Of a DNA stretch of 64,000 nucleotides, positions 1 through 8,688 are shown in pieces. Each line of letters starts with the position of its first letter. Positions within the stretch are counted from its first letter, which is position 1. The translations under genes were made by a program, and so were the position numbers. Under the pieces are notes generated by a model that saw only the letters and a list, made by a program, of their open reading frames with translations, was not told the DNA's origin and searched no databases. Source of the stretch: Candidatus Eiseniibacteriota bacterium (GTDB lineage: Bacteria > Eisenbacteria > RBG-16-71-46 > CAIMUX01); contig JACKCR010000007.1 in NCBI GenBank assembly GCA_020633975.1, forward strand, positions 278,397 to 342,396, given 5' to 3'.

Positions 1-307
1 CGATACCCGTCCGCCACCGCCGGGGCTTCGATTGCAGCATGTCCAGCCCAATCCCGAAGAAGATGACTCCCCCGGCGATCCGAAACGCATCGATCGTGAT
101 TCCGAAGGTGTGGAGGACGGCTGTACCGGCGTAGGTGAAGAGAAGAAGCAAGAGGAGCGAGACGAAGAGCGCGCGAAAGAGCACGCGCGCCTTCGTCTTT
201 CCATCCATCCCGGCCGTCTGTCCGGAGAAGAAGGGGATGCACCCGAGCGGATCGATCACCGCAAAGAGTGAGGACAGTGAGAACAAAGCGAACCCCATGA
301 GGTCCAC
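1..307 (-). CDS. MarC-family integral membrane protein (5' part only)
   Basis: The reading frame runs off the left edge, so only the first 102 residues are visible. They contain FALFSLSSLFAVIDPLGCIP, the N-terminal signature of the MarC/UPF0056 family, followed by a second hydrophobic stretch and an IAGG..FFGIG..ML segment typical of the third helix. The family are multi-spanning inner-membrane proteins of unknown transport function; the link to multiple antibiotic resistance was withdrawn. I chose the GTG at 307-305 because GGGAGG sits 5 bases upstream; an in-frame ATG three codons later is the alternative. The gene diverges from the penicillin-binding protein at 563. Confidence 0.82.
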   Translation of the reverse strand, partial: MDLMGFALFSLSSLFAVIDPLGCIPFFSGQTAGMDGKTKARVLFRALFVSLLLLLLFTYAGTAVLHTFGITIDAFRIAGGVIFFGIGLDMLQSKPRRWRTGI

Positions 308-526
308 GGCAACCTCCCGGACGTGGCGTCAGCGGAGACCCACCCGCAATAGGTAAGACGACTCCGAGGAGGATCGCCGGGAACCGTGTCTTCCGCAACC
401 ATCCCTGCCAATGAATCCGCAGCAGCGCCGCAGCCGGGTCCAACCGGTCCTTCACCGTCGATGTTGCCCTCGATTTCCCGTGAAGGGTAGGCAGGCTCCA
501 TCCCGAGGCGTTCTCCCTTTGGACGG

Positions 527-554
527 TTCGCACCATCGATAGATCCGATACAAT
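527..554 (+). promoter_or_regulatory. Candidate promoter of the PBP gene, possibly leaderless
   Basis: TTCGCA at 527-532 and TACAAT (within GATACAAT) at 549-554 are 16 bases apart. The -10-like box ends 8 bases before the ATG at 563, and no Shine-Dalgarno motif precedes that ATG. Transcription would start almost at the start codon. This is inferred from base pattern only. Confidence 0.3.
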
Positions 555-562
555 CACTGGCT

Positions 563-3500
563 ATGCACGATCCAGATTCCGGAGCACCCCAGACCCGGCG
601 CGGCCGCGCTTGGTACCGAGCCGTCCGGATCACCCTCGGAATCGCCTTCCTCGGACTCCTCGGGATCTCCGTCGTCCTGTTCTACGAAGCGAGAACTTCC
701 TACTTCCAGTCCCGATACTTCACCGAGGTCGCGGCGGAGATGACCTATCAGGTGGAACCGGGCCGTGGCTCGGAATCGCCACGACCGTCCCGAGGGCCCT
801 GGGATGAGCGACTCGGCTACGTCGACCTGTCGGCTCTCGTGGATACTCTGGAGTCGCAGGGATATCGGGTCACATCGCAAGCTCGCAGCAGCGCGGAGAT
901 GATCGCGTGGTCCGAGCGCGGCATTGGCCCGATCTACCCCGAGAAGGCCCGTGCAGGACTGAAGGTGGTCGACCCAAGCGGACGGCGACTGTACGAGTCA
1001 CACTACCCGAACCGAGTCTACTCGGCGTTCGATTCCATTCCGGCTGTCGTCGTTCAATCACTGCTGTTCATCGAGAACCGCGAACTCCTCCAAGACCAAC
1101 ACCCCTACCGGAACCCGTCCGTGGAGTGGGATCGACTCGCGAAGGCGGCGATCGAGGAAGCGATGCGCCGCTTCCAGCCGGATCGGAACGTCGCGGGCGG
1201 AAGCACTCTGGCCACGCAGATCGAGAAGTTTCGGCATTCTCCCGGGGGGATCACGGCGACACCGCGAGACAAGGTGCGGCAAATGGTCGCCGCATCGCTC
1301 CGCACCTACCGACTGGGTAGAGAAACGGGCGAAGCTCGCCGCGAGATCCTGTTGGACTACCTCAACTCGATCCCGCTTGCGGCCGCGCCCGGATACGGAG
1401 AGGTCAACGGTCTCGGTGACGGCCTCTGGGCTTGGTATGGAGCAGATCTCCACGACGTCACGAAGAGACTGCATGAGGAGCGATTGACGCAGCCCAGTCC
1501 GGTTGGTGAAGCAGACCTTTCTGCCCTCTCGTACCGTCAGGTGCTGTCTCTACTCATCGCACAACGGCGCCCCACGTACTACTTGCTCCAGGATCGTGTC
1601 GACCTGGCGAACTTGACCGACAGCTACATCCGGCTCCTCGCCTCGAATGGAACGCTCAGCCCCACTTTCCGGGATCGGGCCCTAGCCGCACGATCCCTGG
1701 AGACGCCCTCGACGCCGACCCGAACGAAGGCGGCATCATCGACGTCTTCGCCAGCCGATACGAAGGCTGCCGTCTCCATCCGCTCGAAGCTCGCCACGCT
1801 TCTCGATCGCCGCAACCTCTACGACCTGGACCGACTCGACATGCGTGCCGTCGCAACTCTCGACTCCATGGCGCAGCGCCGTGTCGTCCAGGTGCTGGCA
1901 CGCCTCAAGGATCCCGAGTTCGCGCGTGATGCCAAGCTGCTCGAGCCCCGTATGCTTCCGCCCGACGACCTGGAGTCGGTCGTCTATAGCTTCACCCTGT
2001 ACGAACGGGTGCCCGGCGGGAACTTCCTACGAGTTCAAGCCGACAACTATCCGGGTGCGCTCAACCTCAACGAGAGCGCGCGTCTCGAACTCGGCTCCAC
2101 TGCGAAACTACGGACGCTCGCCAACTACCTCCAGATCATCGCGGACCTCTACCACGACCACGCGGGCAAATCGGAGGCCGAACTCAGGGCGGTGGAGGCT
2201 CATCCAAAGGACCCGCTCACGAACTGGACGATCCGCTACTTGACCTCTCATCCCGACGCGACCATCGAGGAGATCCTCGAGTCAGCGATGCAGCGCACGT
2301 ACTCGGGGAACCCCAGCGAAGAGTTCTACACGGGCGGAGGTGTCCACCGGTTCGCAAACTTCGATCACAAGTTCGACGCTCGATCGGTTCCCCTCCGCGA
2401 AGGCTTCCAGAACTCCGTGAACCTCGTCTTCATCCGCCTCATGCGGGACGTCGTCCACTACTACACGTACCGCGGAAGTGGACCCGCCGGAAAGTTCCTG
2501 GAGGCTTCTGGGGACACCCTCCGCAGGGTGTACTTGGAGAAGTTCGCGGACCGGGAAGGGTCGGAGTTCCTCCGTCGTTTCTACCGAAACTACGAGCCGA
2601 TGAGCGAGGCGGAGCGGAGCGTCGCGTTCCTCGAGAGCGTGCGGAAGTCTCCACGCGGACTGGCAGCAGCCTACCGAAGGATCTTCCCGGACAGAGAGCT
2701 CGCTGAGCTGCAGGAATTCCTGAGAGTCACTCTCCCCAACGCGGACACGAAACCAGCCGAGGTCCAAAGCCTGTTCGCGGAGTTCGCCCCGGGAAGGGAG
2801 TCACTCGAAGACCAGGCGTACACCGCACGAACCCACCCTCTCGAGCTCTGGCTCGTCGCGTATCTCGTCGCGCGCCCTGAAGCCACACTTTCGGAGGTGC
2901 TGGACGCTAGTCGCGAAGAGAGGCGCGAGGTCTACAACTGGCTCTACAAGACGAAAAGGAAGAACGCTCAGGACGCTCGTATCCGTGCGCTTCTGGAAGT
3001 CGAAGCATTCGTCGAGATCCAGCGCGCCTGGGCTCGGTTCGGGTATCCGTTCGCGAACCTGGTGCCGTCGTACGCGACCTCGATCGGCAGTTCCGGCGAC
3101 CGCGCATCAGCCCTCTCGGACCTGATGGGGATCATCGCGAACGACGGGGTCCGGCAGACGAACATGAGAATCCTCGACCTGTCCTTCGCCGAGAAGACGC
3201 CGTATGAGGTCCACCTCGCCCGCAAACCCGACCGCAACGAGCAGGTGATGGACCCTGCCGTCGCCCGTCTTCTGAAGAAGGAGCTCGTGGGCGTGGTCGA
3301 ACACGGAACGGCGCGCCGTGCCTATCAGGCAGTCGAGCTCGGCGACGGCACGATCATCCCGGTCGGCGGCAAGACCGGGACGGGTGACAACCGGATCAAG
3401 GTGTACGGCGCTGGCGGACAACTCCTCGAGTCCAGAGCCATGAGCCGCACTGCCACTTTCGTATTCCTGATCGGCGATCGGTTCTACGGCACCATCGTCG

Positions 3501-3724
3501 CGTACGTCCCAGGATCCGCGGCGGAGAGATACAAGTTCACGAGCGCATTGCCCGTGCAGATCTTCGCGACCATCGCCCCAAGCCTGGAGCCCCTGCTCTC
3601 CGCGCCGATGAACGCCTTCGAGTCCGAGTCGACCGCTAGTGGCTGCCCCACCGATGGACGCACGGCACCGAAGGCTCGGTGGTATGCAGAACCATTGGTA
3701 CCAGCGAAGCCTACCCCTCAGTGA
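563..3724 (+). CDS. Large bifunctional penicillin-binding protein (GT51 transglycosylase + transpeptidase)
   Basis: This 1053-residue inner-membrane, periplasm-facing enzyme should polymerise lipid II and cross-link peptidoglycan. One membrane anchor lies at about residues 16-43. A GT51-like region follows (about 130-330), with FIENRELL, whose E171 sits where the catalytic Glu of the EDxxFxxHxG motif would be, and GGSTLATQ matching GGSTITQQ. The transpeptidase part has S512-T-A-K515 (SxxK), S618-V-N620 (SxN) and K937-T-G (KTG). The GT51 motif is atypical: the Asp after the Glu is Asn and the His is two residues further on. A Ser/Thr/Ala linker (about 385-410) joins the halves. The length is about 250 residues above ordinary class A PBPs, mostly from an enlarged middle region. 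Activity of the GT half is inference. Confidence 0.85.
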   Translation: MHDPDSGAPQTRRGRAWYRAVRITLGIAFLGLLGISVVLFYEARTSYFQSRYFTEVAAEMTYQVEPGRGSESPRPSRGPWDERLGYVDLSALVDTLESQGYRVTSQARSSAEMIAWSERGIGPIYPEKARAGLKVVDPSGRRLYESHYPNRVYSAFDSIPAVVVQSLLFIENRELLQDQHPYRNPSVEWDRLAKAAIEEAMRRFQPDRNVAGGSTLATQIEKFRHSPGGITATPRDKVRQMVAASLRTYRLGRETGEARREILLDYLNSIPLAAAPGYGEVNGLGDGLWAWYGADLHDVTKRLHEERLTQPSPVGEADLSALSYRQVLSLLIAQRRPTYYLLQDRVDLANLTDSYIRLLASNGTLSPTFRDRALAARSLETPSTPTRTKAASSTSSPADTKAAVSIRSKLATLLDRRNLYDLDRLDMRAVATLDSMAQRRVVQVLARLKDPEFARDAKLLEPRMLPPDDLESVVYSFTLYERVPGGNFLRVQADNYPGALNLNESARLELGSTAKLRTLANYLQIIADLYHDHAGKSEAELRAVEAHPKDPLTNWTIRYLTSHPDATIEEILESAMQRTYSGNPSEEFYTGGGVHRFANFDHKFDARSVPLREGFQNSVNLVFIRLMRDVVHYYTYRGSGPAGKFLEASGDTLRRVYLEKFADREGSEFLRRFYRNYEPMSEAERSVAFLESVRKSPRGLAAAYRRIFPDRELAELQEFLRVTLPNADTKPAEVQSLFAEFAPGRESLEDQAYTARTHPLELWLVAYLVARPEATLSEVLDASREERREVYNWLYKTKRKNAQDARIRALLEVEAFVEIQRAWARFGYPFANLVPSYATSIGSSGDRASALSDLMGIIANDGVRQTNMRILDLSFAEKTPYEVHLARKPDRNEQVMDPAVARLLKKELVGVVEHGTARRAYQAVELGDGTIIPVGGKTGTGDNRIKVYGAGGQLLESRAMSRTATFVFLIGDRFYGTIVAYVPGSAAERYKFTSALPVQIFATIAPSLEPLLSAPMNAFESESTASGCPTDGRTAPKARWYAEPLVPAKPTPQ

Positions 3725-3897
3725 TGGCGCCTCAGGTACTCCATCGCAACCACGCCAATCAACGGAATGAAGAACCAAAGCAACCCCGCCCACCCCTGAC
3801 TAGGCGCCTTCGCCCGAGAAGTTTCGGTGGGTGCAGTGTTTGTGGAGTTGTTCTGGATGCGGGAGCCTGGGTCCCGTGGAGTGTGCGACTCGGACAT
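3718..3897 (-). CDS. Small single-span membrane protein, unknown function
   Basis: This is a 59-residue protein with a polar, Ser/Thr/Asn-rich N-terminal half and one C-terminal transmembrane helix (GLLWFFIPLIGVVAMEYL) ending in RRHH. The ATG at 3897 follows a G-rich ribosome-binding stretch (GGGGGG, 3-4 bases upstream); an upstream ATG at 3972 would add 25 unlikely residues. Its stop codon overlaps the end of the convergent PBP gene by 7 bases. I do not recognise a family. The positive-inside charge after the helix suggests a C-in topology. The alternative is a chance ORF, but the clean hydrophobic helix argues against it. Confidence 0.5.
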   Translation of the reverse strand: MSESHTPRDPGSRIQNNSTNTAPTETSRAKAPSQGWAGLLWFFIPLIGVVAMEYLRRHH

Positions 3898-4081
3898 GAT
3901 CCCCCCAACCGGTGGCCGAAGCCGGACAGATTCGGCCGCACCGGACCACGCTCGTGGTGGCGAGGGATGCACGCGCGCTCGTGTCGTCTTGGCATCTTCC
4001 GGAGCCCTCGTGCGGAAGCGATGGCAGGTGTACCTCGACAGGGTTCCGGCGGTTCCCGGAGATCGCTCAGGGAAGCTCGGC

Positions 4082-5389
4082 TCAGGACCGGCGGGGGACG
4101 TAACTCCGAACGTACTGGATCAAGTCCTTGAACCAGTCATGGTAGCCAAACGCCTGCATTTCTTCGATCGCCTCGCCGTTCGTCCACCGGCCGGCCTCGA
4201 TCCTGTAGAGCGCCGCCATCGTCCCTGTTCGATCCTTGCCTTGCTTGCAATGGAACGCCAGCGGCCGTCGCGCAGGATCGGTGAGAAGCTCGAGGAACTG
4301 CTCGACCTGCGACGCCTTGGGTGGGCTCGACCAGAGGGTCGCCGTGAGTGGGATCTCGAAGTACTCGAATCCCAACTCCTTGGCCTTGTCCCGTTCACCG
4401 CCGTCTCCCGTCAAGTTGACGATGGTCCGAAACCCCCGACGCCGAAGTTCCTCGAGCCCTCGATCGCCCGGCCAATCACATCGAACCAAGTCCGGTTCGA
4501 TGTACGCAGCATTGTCCATCGGTAGCGTTCGGTCCTTCCGAGCGAACCGCCACGGAACCGAAGCGATCGGCTCTCTCTCGACCGGCCGAAAGACAGCCCA
4601 GACCGGACTGTGATCGCTCGCGTCCTCTTCGTCCAGGCCGACGCCGGACGGTGGATCGCCCGCATAGTCGAATCCACGGGCGAAGATGTGATCCACGGCA
4701 AACACCTTGGTTGTGTGTCCCAGTCCGCGCGTGGGCCAACTGAATCCGGCGTCTTCGATCGGCTCCCCCACACCCTGTGCGTTGAAGTCTCCGCCGATGA
4801 TGACGGGTCCAGGATGCCATGCGACGTCACGTAGAATCGCTTCGACCTGGTCACGTCTACCCGATCGACTGACCAGGAAGGGGAGAGCGAGATGCACACT
4901 GTAGAGGCGAACCGGCCGCCCCTCGATGTCGACGGTGGCAGACACGGCGATCCGTCGCGAGTTCTTCCAGAACTCCGTGTGCGGAAGGAGGATCTTCTCG
5001 TCGTCTCGAAGTGGCCAACGGGAGAGGATCGCGTTTCCAAAGTCACGGCCGGTGCTGGCCGACACCATGGCCGGATAGTAGATCCAGTACATCCCCAGCG
5101 AGTCGGCGATCGCCTCGACACCCTTGGCGTCCATCTCCTGGAGAAGGACGACGTCCGCACCTTGGAGGCCAGGCGCCGTCCGCAGGAGCTCGATCGCCTC
5201 CGAGATCCGCCTTGCGTGCTCCACGTTGAACGAGACGACGCGGATCTCGGAATCCGGATCGGGGAGCAGATTGGTTGCGGTACCGGAGTACCTCGGAGAG
5301 TTGGGCGCGGTGTAGTTATGGGTCGAGGCACAGCCGGACAGCAACAAGTTGGCCGAAAGCGCGATCAGGAGTCCAACCCCGAAGGTCAC
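4082..5389 (-). CDS. Lipoprotein fusing an EEP-superfamily phosphodiesterase/phosphatase to a PTP/PTEN-like phosphatase
   Basis: The protein has 435 residues. A lipoprotein signal with lipobox LSGC opens the sequence. Next comes an endonuclease/exonuclease/phosphatase (DNase I-like) domain with VVLLQEMD (metal Glu), a HLALPF His, GGDFNAQG (Asp/Asn) and SDHSPV (terminal Asp-His). A C-terminal cysteine phosphatase domain has HCKQGKDRTG, a CX5R loop resembling the HCxAGKxRTG loop of PTEN and bacterial phosphoinositide phosphatases. Both active sites look intact, so the protein may remove two phosphates from one substrate at the cell envelope. The GTG start at 5389 overlaps the upstream TGA (GTGA), implying translational coupling to the preceding gene. 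Family assignment is from motifs; phosphoinositide or inositol-phosphate specificity is inference. Confidence 0.8.
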   Translation of the reverse strand: MTFGVGLLIALSANLLLSGCASTHNYTAPNSPRYSGTATNLLPDPDSEIRVVSFNVEHARRISEAIELLRTAPGLQGADVVLLQEMDAKGVEAIADSLGMYWIYYPAMVSASTGRDFGNAILSRWPLRDDEKILLPHTEFWKNSRRIAVSATVDIEGRPVRLYSVHLALPFLVSRSGRRDQVEAILRDVAWHPGPVIIGGDFNAQGVGEPIEDAGFSWPTRGLGHTTKVFAVDHIFARGFDYAGDPPSGVGLDEEDASDHSPVWAVFRPVEREPIASVPWRFARKDRTLPMDNAAYIEPDLVRCDWPGDRGLEELRRRGFRTIVNLTGDGGERDKAKELGFEYFEIPLTATLWSSPPKASQVEQFLELLTDPARRPLAFHCKQGKDRTGTMAALYRIEAGRWTNGEAIEEMQAFGYHDWFKDLIQYVRSYVPRRS

Positions 5390-6021
5390 TCCTCGGCAGC
5401 TTCGGAGCTGTCTTCTCTCAGCTTGGAGAACAGAGCCTCGAGGTCCGGAGCTTCTTCGATGCTCGATGTGAGCGGCTCGAGAACCACGGGATAGCCTGCC
5501 AACAACTCCAGTTCTGATAGTTCCTCCAACCCAAGGCCGCCCAAGATGTCCACGAGCAGATCTCGAGATTGTGCCCAGACTTGAAGATGCTTGGTCGGCG
5601 TCACGAGGACACCGCTGACCTTTCCACCCGCATCGTCGACTAGCCCGAACTGCACCCACGCGTCATGAACCAGTCGATGCGCGTACGGTTCCAGAACCTC
5701 GAGCCAGCGCCCCGCGCTGTCCCTCGCAATCGGTTCGAGCTCCGAGTCCGGATCCCCCAGAAGCAGCTGGCAGGACTCCGCGCCCGCCGGAAGCAACGCG
5801 CGAACGAGCGTGGAGAACGCGGACCAGAGTCCGGGCGCGTCTACGTTCGCCTCCGCGAACACTTGGAACTCCGGTTCTTCGGACGCCCGCACCACGAAGC
5901 CGGGCCTGAGGTTCGCCCTCCCGATTCGAGCCCAGAGCCGATCCCGCTCGGCCCGTGGTCCGGTCAGTTCCTCGCGAGCCGGGAAGCGGATCCCGTCGGG
6001 AAAAACCAATGTACTACTCAT
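5386..6021 (-). CDS. Unrecognised 211-residue soluble protein
   Basis: I do not recognise this family. It is acidic, has no signal peptide or membrane span, and has a conserved-looking core around AWVQFGLVDDAGG and VLVTPTKHLQVW, followed by a Leu/Glu-rich helical region and an acidic tail. The ATG at 6021 is preceded by GGGGGCTGGG. It lies 58 bases after pyruvate kinase and overlaps the phosphatase lipoprotein by GTGA, so the three are likely one transcript. The tight coupling suggests a partner or regulator of the lipoprotein, but nothing in the sequence shows that. Confidence 0.6.
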   Translation of the reverse strand: MSSTLVFPDGIRFPAREELTGPRAERDRLWARIGRANLRPGFVVRASEEPEFQVFAEANVDAPGLWSAFSTLVRALLPAGAESCQLLLGDPDSELEPIARDSAGRWLEVLEPYAHRLVHDAWVQFGLVDDAGGKVSGVLVTPTKHLQVWAQSRDLLVDILGGLGLEELSELELLAGYPVVLEPLTSSIEEAPDLEALFSKLREDSSEAAEE

Positions 6022-6079
6022 GACCCAGCCCCCAAGTCTCCGAGTCCGTCTCCCACTCGAGTGACGCCTGCCCTCCGAC

Positions 6080-7714
6080 TCACACTCGTACCCATCGAAG
6101 TAAGTTGCTCGCTTCAGCGAGGTCCGCAGCTCCACCCAAGAGCACGACGGTGTCTCCCTTCTTCACCCTTCCCACGCTCTTCAGCATCTCGACTCCCCTC
6201 CGCAGGAGCTCGTCCACCGTCCGAGCCCTACCGACCACCAGGGCGTCGGTGTTCCACGCGAGCGAAAGCTTGCGCCGAGTCGCTTCTGTTGGAGTGAGAC
6301 AGACGATCGGAACATGCGGACGGTAGCGAGACACTCGATACCCAGTACGGCCACTCACCGTGAACACGACGATCGCCTTCGCTTCGGAAACCTCGGCCAA
6401 CTCGACGGTCGCCCTCGCCATCGCCTGCACCGGATCCCCCCACTCTTCCGCGACCGGATCGTACTCGAGGAGATCCCCCCCGGCGAGGTCGTCCCTTAGC
6501 GCGCGCTCCGTCTCGCGCGCGATGCGCGAGAGAGTCTGAACCGACTCCACCGGATAGGAGCCGACCGCAGACTCTGCAGAGAGCATCACTGCATCCGTAC
6601 CGTCGAGGATCGCGTTTGCCACGTCCGACACCTCCGCCCGAGTCGGCGTGGCGGACTGAATCATCGATTCGAGCATCTGGGTCGCCGTGATCGAGAAGAC
6701 GCCCTTCGCACGAGCGCGGCGCAGAATCTCCTTCTGCCAGATCGGCACCTTCTCCAGTGAGATCTCCACACCCAGGTCGCCACGCGCCACCATGACCCCG
6801 TCCGACTCCTCCAAGATCGCATCGAGATACTCGAGTGCCGTCGGCCTCTCGATCTTCGCGATCAAAGCCGGCCCCTCACGAAGGGAAGACGCAGAGCGGT
6901 CCGCAAGCACACCCTCGGCCGCCCACCCCCCGTCACGCCACCCCGTCTCTGAGACGTACTTCCGGATCCGTTTCCGGACACGTCGCAACTCGTCTGCCGT
7001 CTGGACGAACGACAGCGCCACGAAGTCGGCCCGCGCGACGAGTGCGAAATCGAGGTCTTCTAGATCCTTCGGTGTCGGCACGGCGAGGTCGATCTTCCGG
7101 CCCGGAAGGTTCACCCCAGCCCGGCTTTTGAGCATCCCGCCACGAACTACCTTGCCGAACAACCCTGGCGCAGGACTCGCGGAGCGAGCCCGCGCGCTTT
7201 GTGTCGACGCCCGGCCCGCCTTCGCATGGTCCCCCGTGTTGCCGCTCTTGGCCGCGCGCCGCCCCTGCCCAGCTCGATCCGCTGCGGAACCGATGACCTC
7301 GATCTCGAGCTTTCCATCGTCCAGCAAAAGTCGATCTCCTGGCCCCAACTGATCGACCAACCGCTTCGGATCGATCGAGACCGTCGTCTCGTCGACACCC
7401 TTGCTCCCGCCGACGATCTTCACTGTCGACCCCACGGCGAGATGCACCAGCTCACCCGTGACCGTGGTGCCGGTCCGGATCTTGGGTCCACGGAGGTCCA
7501 CCAGGATCGCAACTGGCCGATCGAGTTCATGGGCCACCTCGCGAACCCGTTCCGCGCGCGCGTGGTGCTCTTCATGCGTGCCGTGGGACATGTTGAAGCG
7601 GAACACATCCACGCCGGCCCGGATCATCTCCCGGATCTGGCCCTCGGATTGGGTCGCGGGCCCGATGGTCGCCACGATCCTGGTTCCCACCCTATCGAAC
7701 GCATTCCCTTTCAT
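6080..7714 (-). CDS. pyk: Pyruvate kinase
   Basis: Catalyses phosphoenolpyruvate + ADP to pyruvate + ATP, the last step of glycolysis. The 544 residues include TRIVATIGPAT at the start, FNMSHG, DLRGPKIRTG, IAKIERP (catalytic Lys), DGVMVARGDLGVE (Mg binding), ATQMLESM and TPTRAEVSDVANAILDGTDA. The ATG at 7714 follows GGGAGAGGG; the frame is open further upstream but without family similarity. Two insertions relative to ordinary bacterial enzymes stand out: an Arg/Ala/Ser-rich stretch of about 35 residues in the B domain (encoded near 7180-7290) and another of about 20 residues before the catalytic Lys. It appears to be the first gene of a leftward operon. Confidence 0.95.
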   Translation of the reverse strand: MKGNAFDRVGTRIVATIGPATQSEGQIREMIRAGVDVFRFNMSHGTHEEHHARAERVREVAHELDRPVAILVDLRGPKIRTGTTVTGELVHLAVGSTVKIVGGSKGVDETTVSIDPKRLVDQLGPGDRLLLDDGKLEIEVIGSAADRAGQGRRAAKSGNTGDHAKAGRASTQSARARSASPAPGLFGKVVRGGMLKSRAGVNLPGRKIDLAVPTPKDLEDLDFALVARADFVALSFVQTADELRRVRKRIRKYVSETGWRDGGWAAEGVLADRSASSLREGPALIAKIERPTALEYLDAILEESDGVMVARGDLGVEISLEKVPIWQKEILRRARAKGVFSITATQMLESMIQSATPTRAEVSDVANAILDGTDAVMLSAESAVGSYPVESVQTLSRIARETERALRDDLAGGDLLEYDPVAEEWGDPVQAMARATVELAEVSEAKAIVVFTVSGRTGYRVSRYRPHVPIVCLTPTEATRRKLSLAWNTDALVVGRARTVDELLRRGVEMLKSVGRVKKGDTVVLLGGAADLAEASNLLRWVRV

Positions 7715-7998
7715 GCCCTCTCCCTTGTGGATCGGAAAGTGTGCCTGGCCGATCCTCTTGTGGACCAACTCACTCCTACGCTTCAGTTTAGCTCCATACT
7801 GACACATTTGGACGGGCATCGTAAGTGACCAACTACCAATGGATTGGGTAGGAGGGACATTTGTCGATCCACAACGTTTGTGCACCACAACCAACGGGTG
7901 GCGGTCGATCTATAGATGTGGACCACACCCGTGATCCATCAGCCAAAAGACACGAACGCCCAGAGCGTCCAATGCACTGACGGAAGGACTCCACTCGA
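7715..7998. other. Divergent intergenic region between pyk and the cupredoxin operon
   Basis: This 284-base spacer must hold the promoters of both divergent transcripts. It is less GC-rich than the coding sequence around it. I see no convincing -35/-10 pair, riboswitch or RNA gene. Confidence 0.5.
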
Positions 7999-8676
7999 GT
8001 GCGGAAGCTACGGATAGCGCGCCGGACCATCGCCTGCGCAATGCTCTACGTCTCGATGCCGATGGTCGCGCACAGCGCCAGCATCGAGGGCGAGGTCCTT
8101 CCACTCCCGCCTCGTCAGAAAGCCGTCGTCGTCAATCCATACCCAGGCCGGGCGCATACGTCCACCGCGCATGCGGAGGAGGCTCGTCCTACCGGTGCGT
8201 GGAAGGACGTCGTCGTCTTCCTCCGCGGTGACGATCTACCGACGCGCGCCACGAAAGGGAAGGCTCACGAACTCGCTCAGCGGGGCAAAGCGTTCGTGCC
8301 GCACGTACTCCCGATCGAGGTCGGGGACAGAGTCGAGTTTCCGAACTTCGATCCGTTCTATCACAACGTCTTCTCCTACTCGCCAGTGAAGCGCTTCGAC
8401 TTGGGCAAGTATGCGGAGGGTCAGTCGAGTTCGATCATGTTCCCGGATCCCGGCGAAGTTCGAATCTTCTGCGACATCCACTCCGAGATGAACGCGGTCA
8501 TCCTGGTGATGGGGAATCGGTTCTTCACGCAGCCTGACGAGTCCGGCCACTTCCAGATTTCGGACGTCCCTCCGGGTCGGTATGAACTCGTTCTGTGGCA
8601 TCCGGATCGTCCCGAGCAGGCAAGGACCGTGGACGTCCCCGTGTCTGGCCTCGACGGCCTGACGTTGGGCTTCTGA
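7999..8676 (+). CDS. Exported cupredoxin-like (MauL/plastocyanin-type) copper protein
   Basis: A 225-residue periplasmic protein with a signal peptide (cleavage probably after AHS-A, about residue 26). The central domain has the type-1 copper ligand pattern: His in FYHNVFS, then C, H and M in FCDIHSEM. A C-terminal carboxypeptidase-regulatory-like beta domain follows (QISDVPPGRYELVLWHP). Relatives are usually annotated as methylamine utilisation protein or plastocyanin-like. The GTG at 7999 has GGAAGGA about 10 bases upstream. It is the first gene of a three-gene operon with a sensor kinase and a porin, so it may sense or carry copper or electrons for that system. No amine dehydrogenase genes are present. 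Confidence 0.75.
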   Translation: MRKLRIARRTIACAMLYVSMPMVAHSASIEGEVLPLPPRQKAVVVNPYPGRAHTSTAHAEEARPTGAWKDVVVFLRGDDLPTRATKGKAHELAQRGKAFVPHVLPIEVGDRVEFPNFDPFYHNVFSYSPVKRFDLGKYAEGQSSSIMFPDPGEVRIFCDIHSEMNAVILVMGNRFFTQPDESGHFQISDVPPGRYELVLWHPDRPEQARTVDVPVSGLDGLTLGF

Positions 8677-8688
8677 GGTGGGCGAGTG

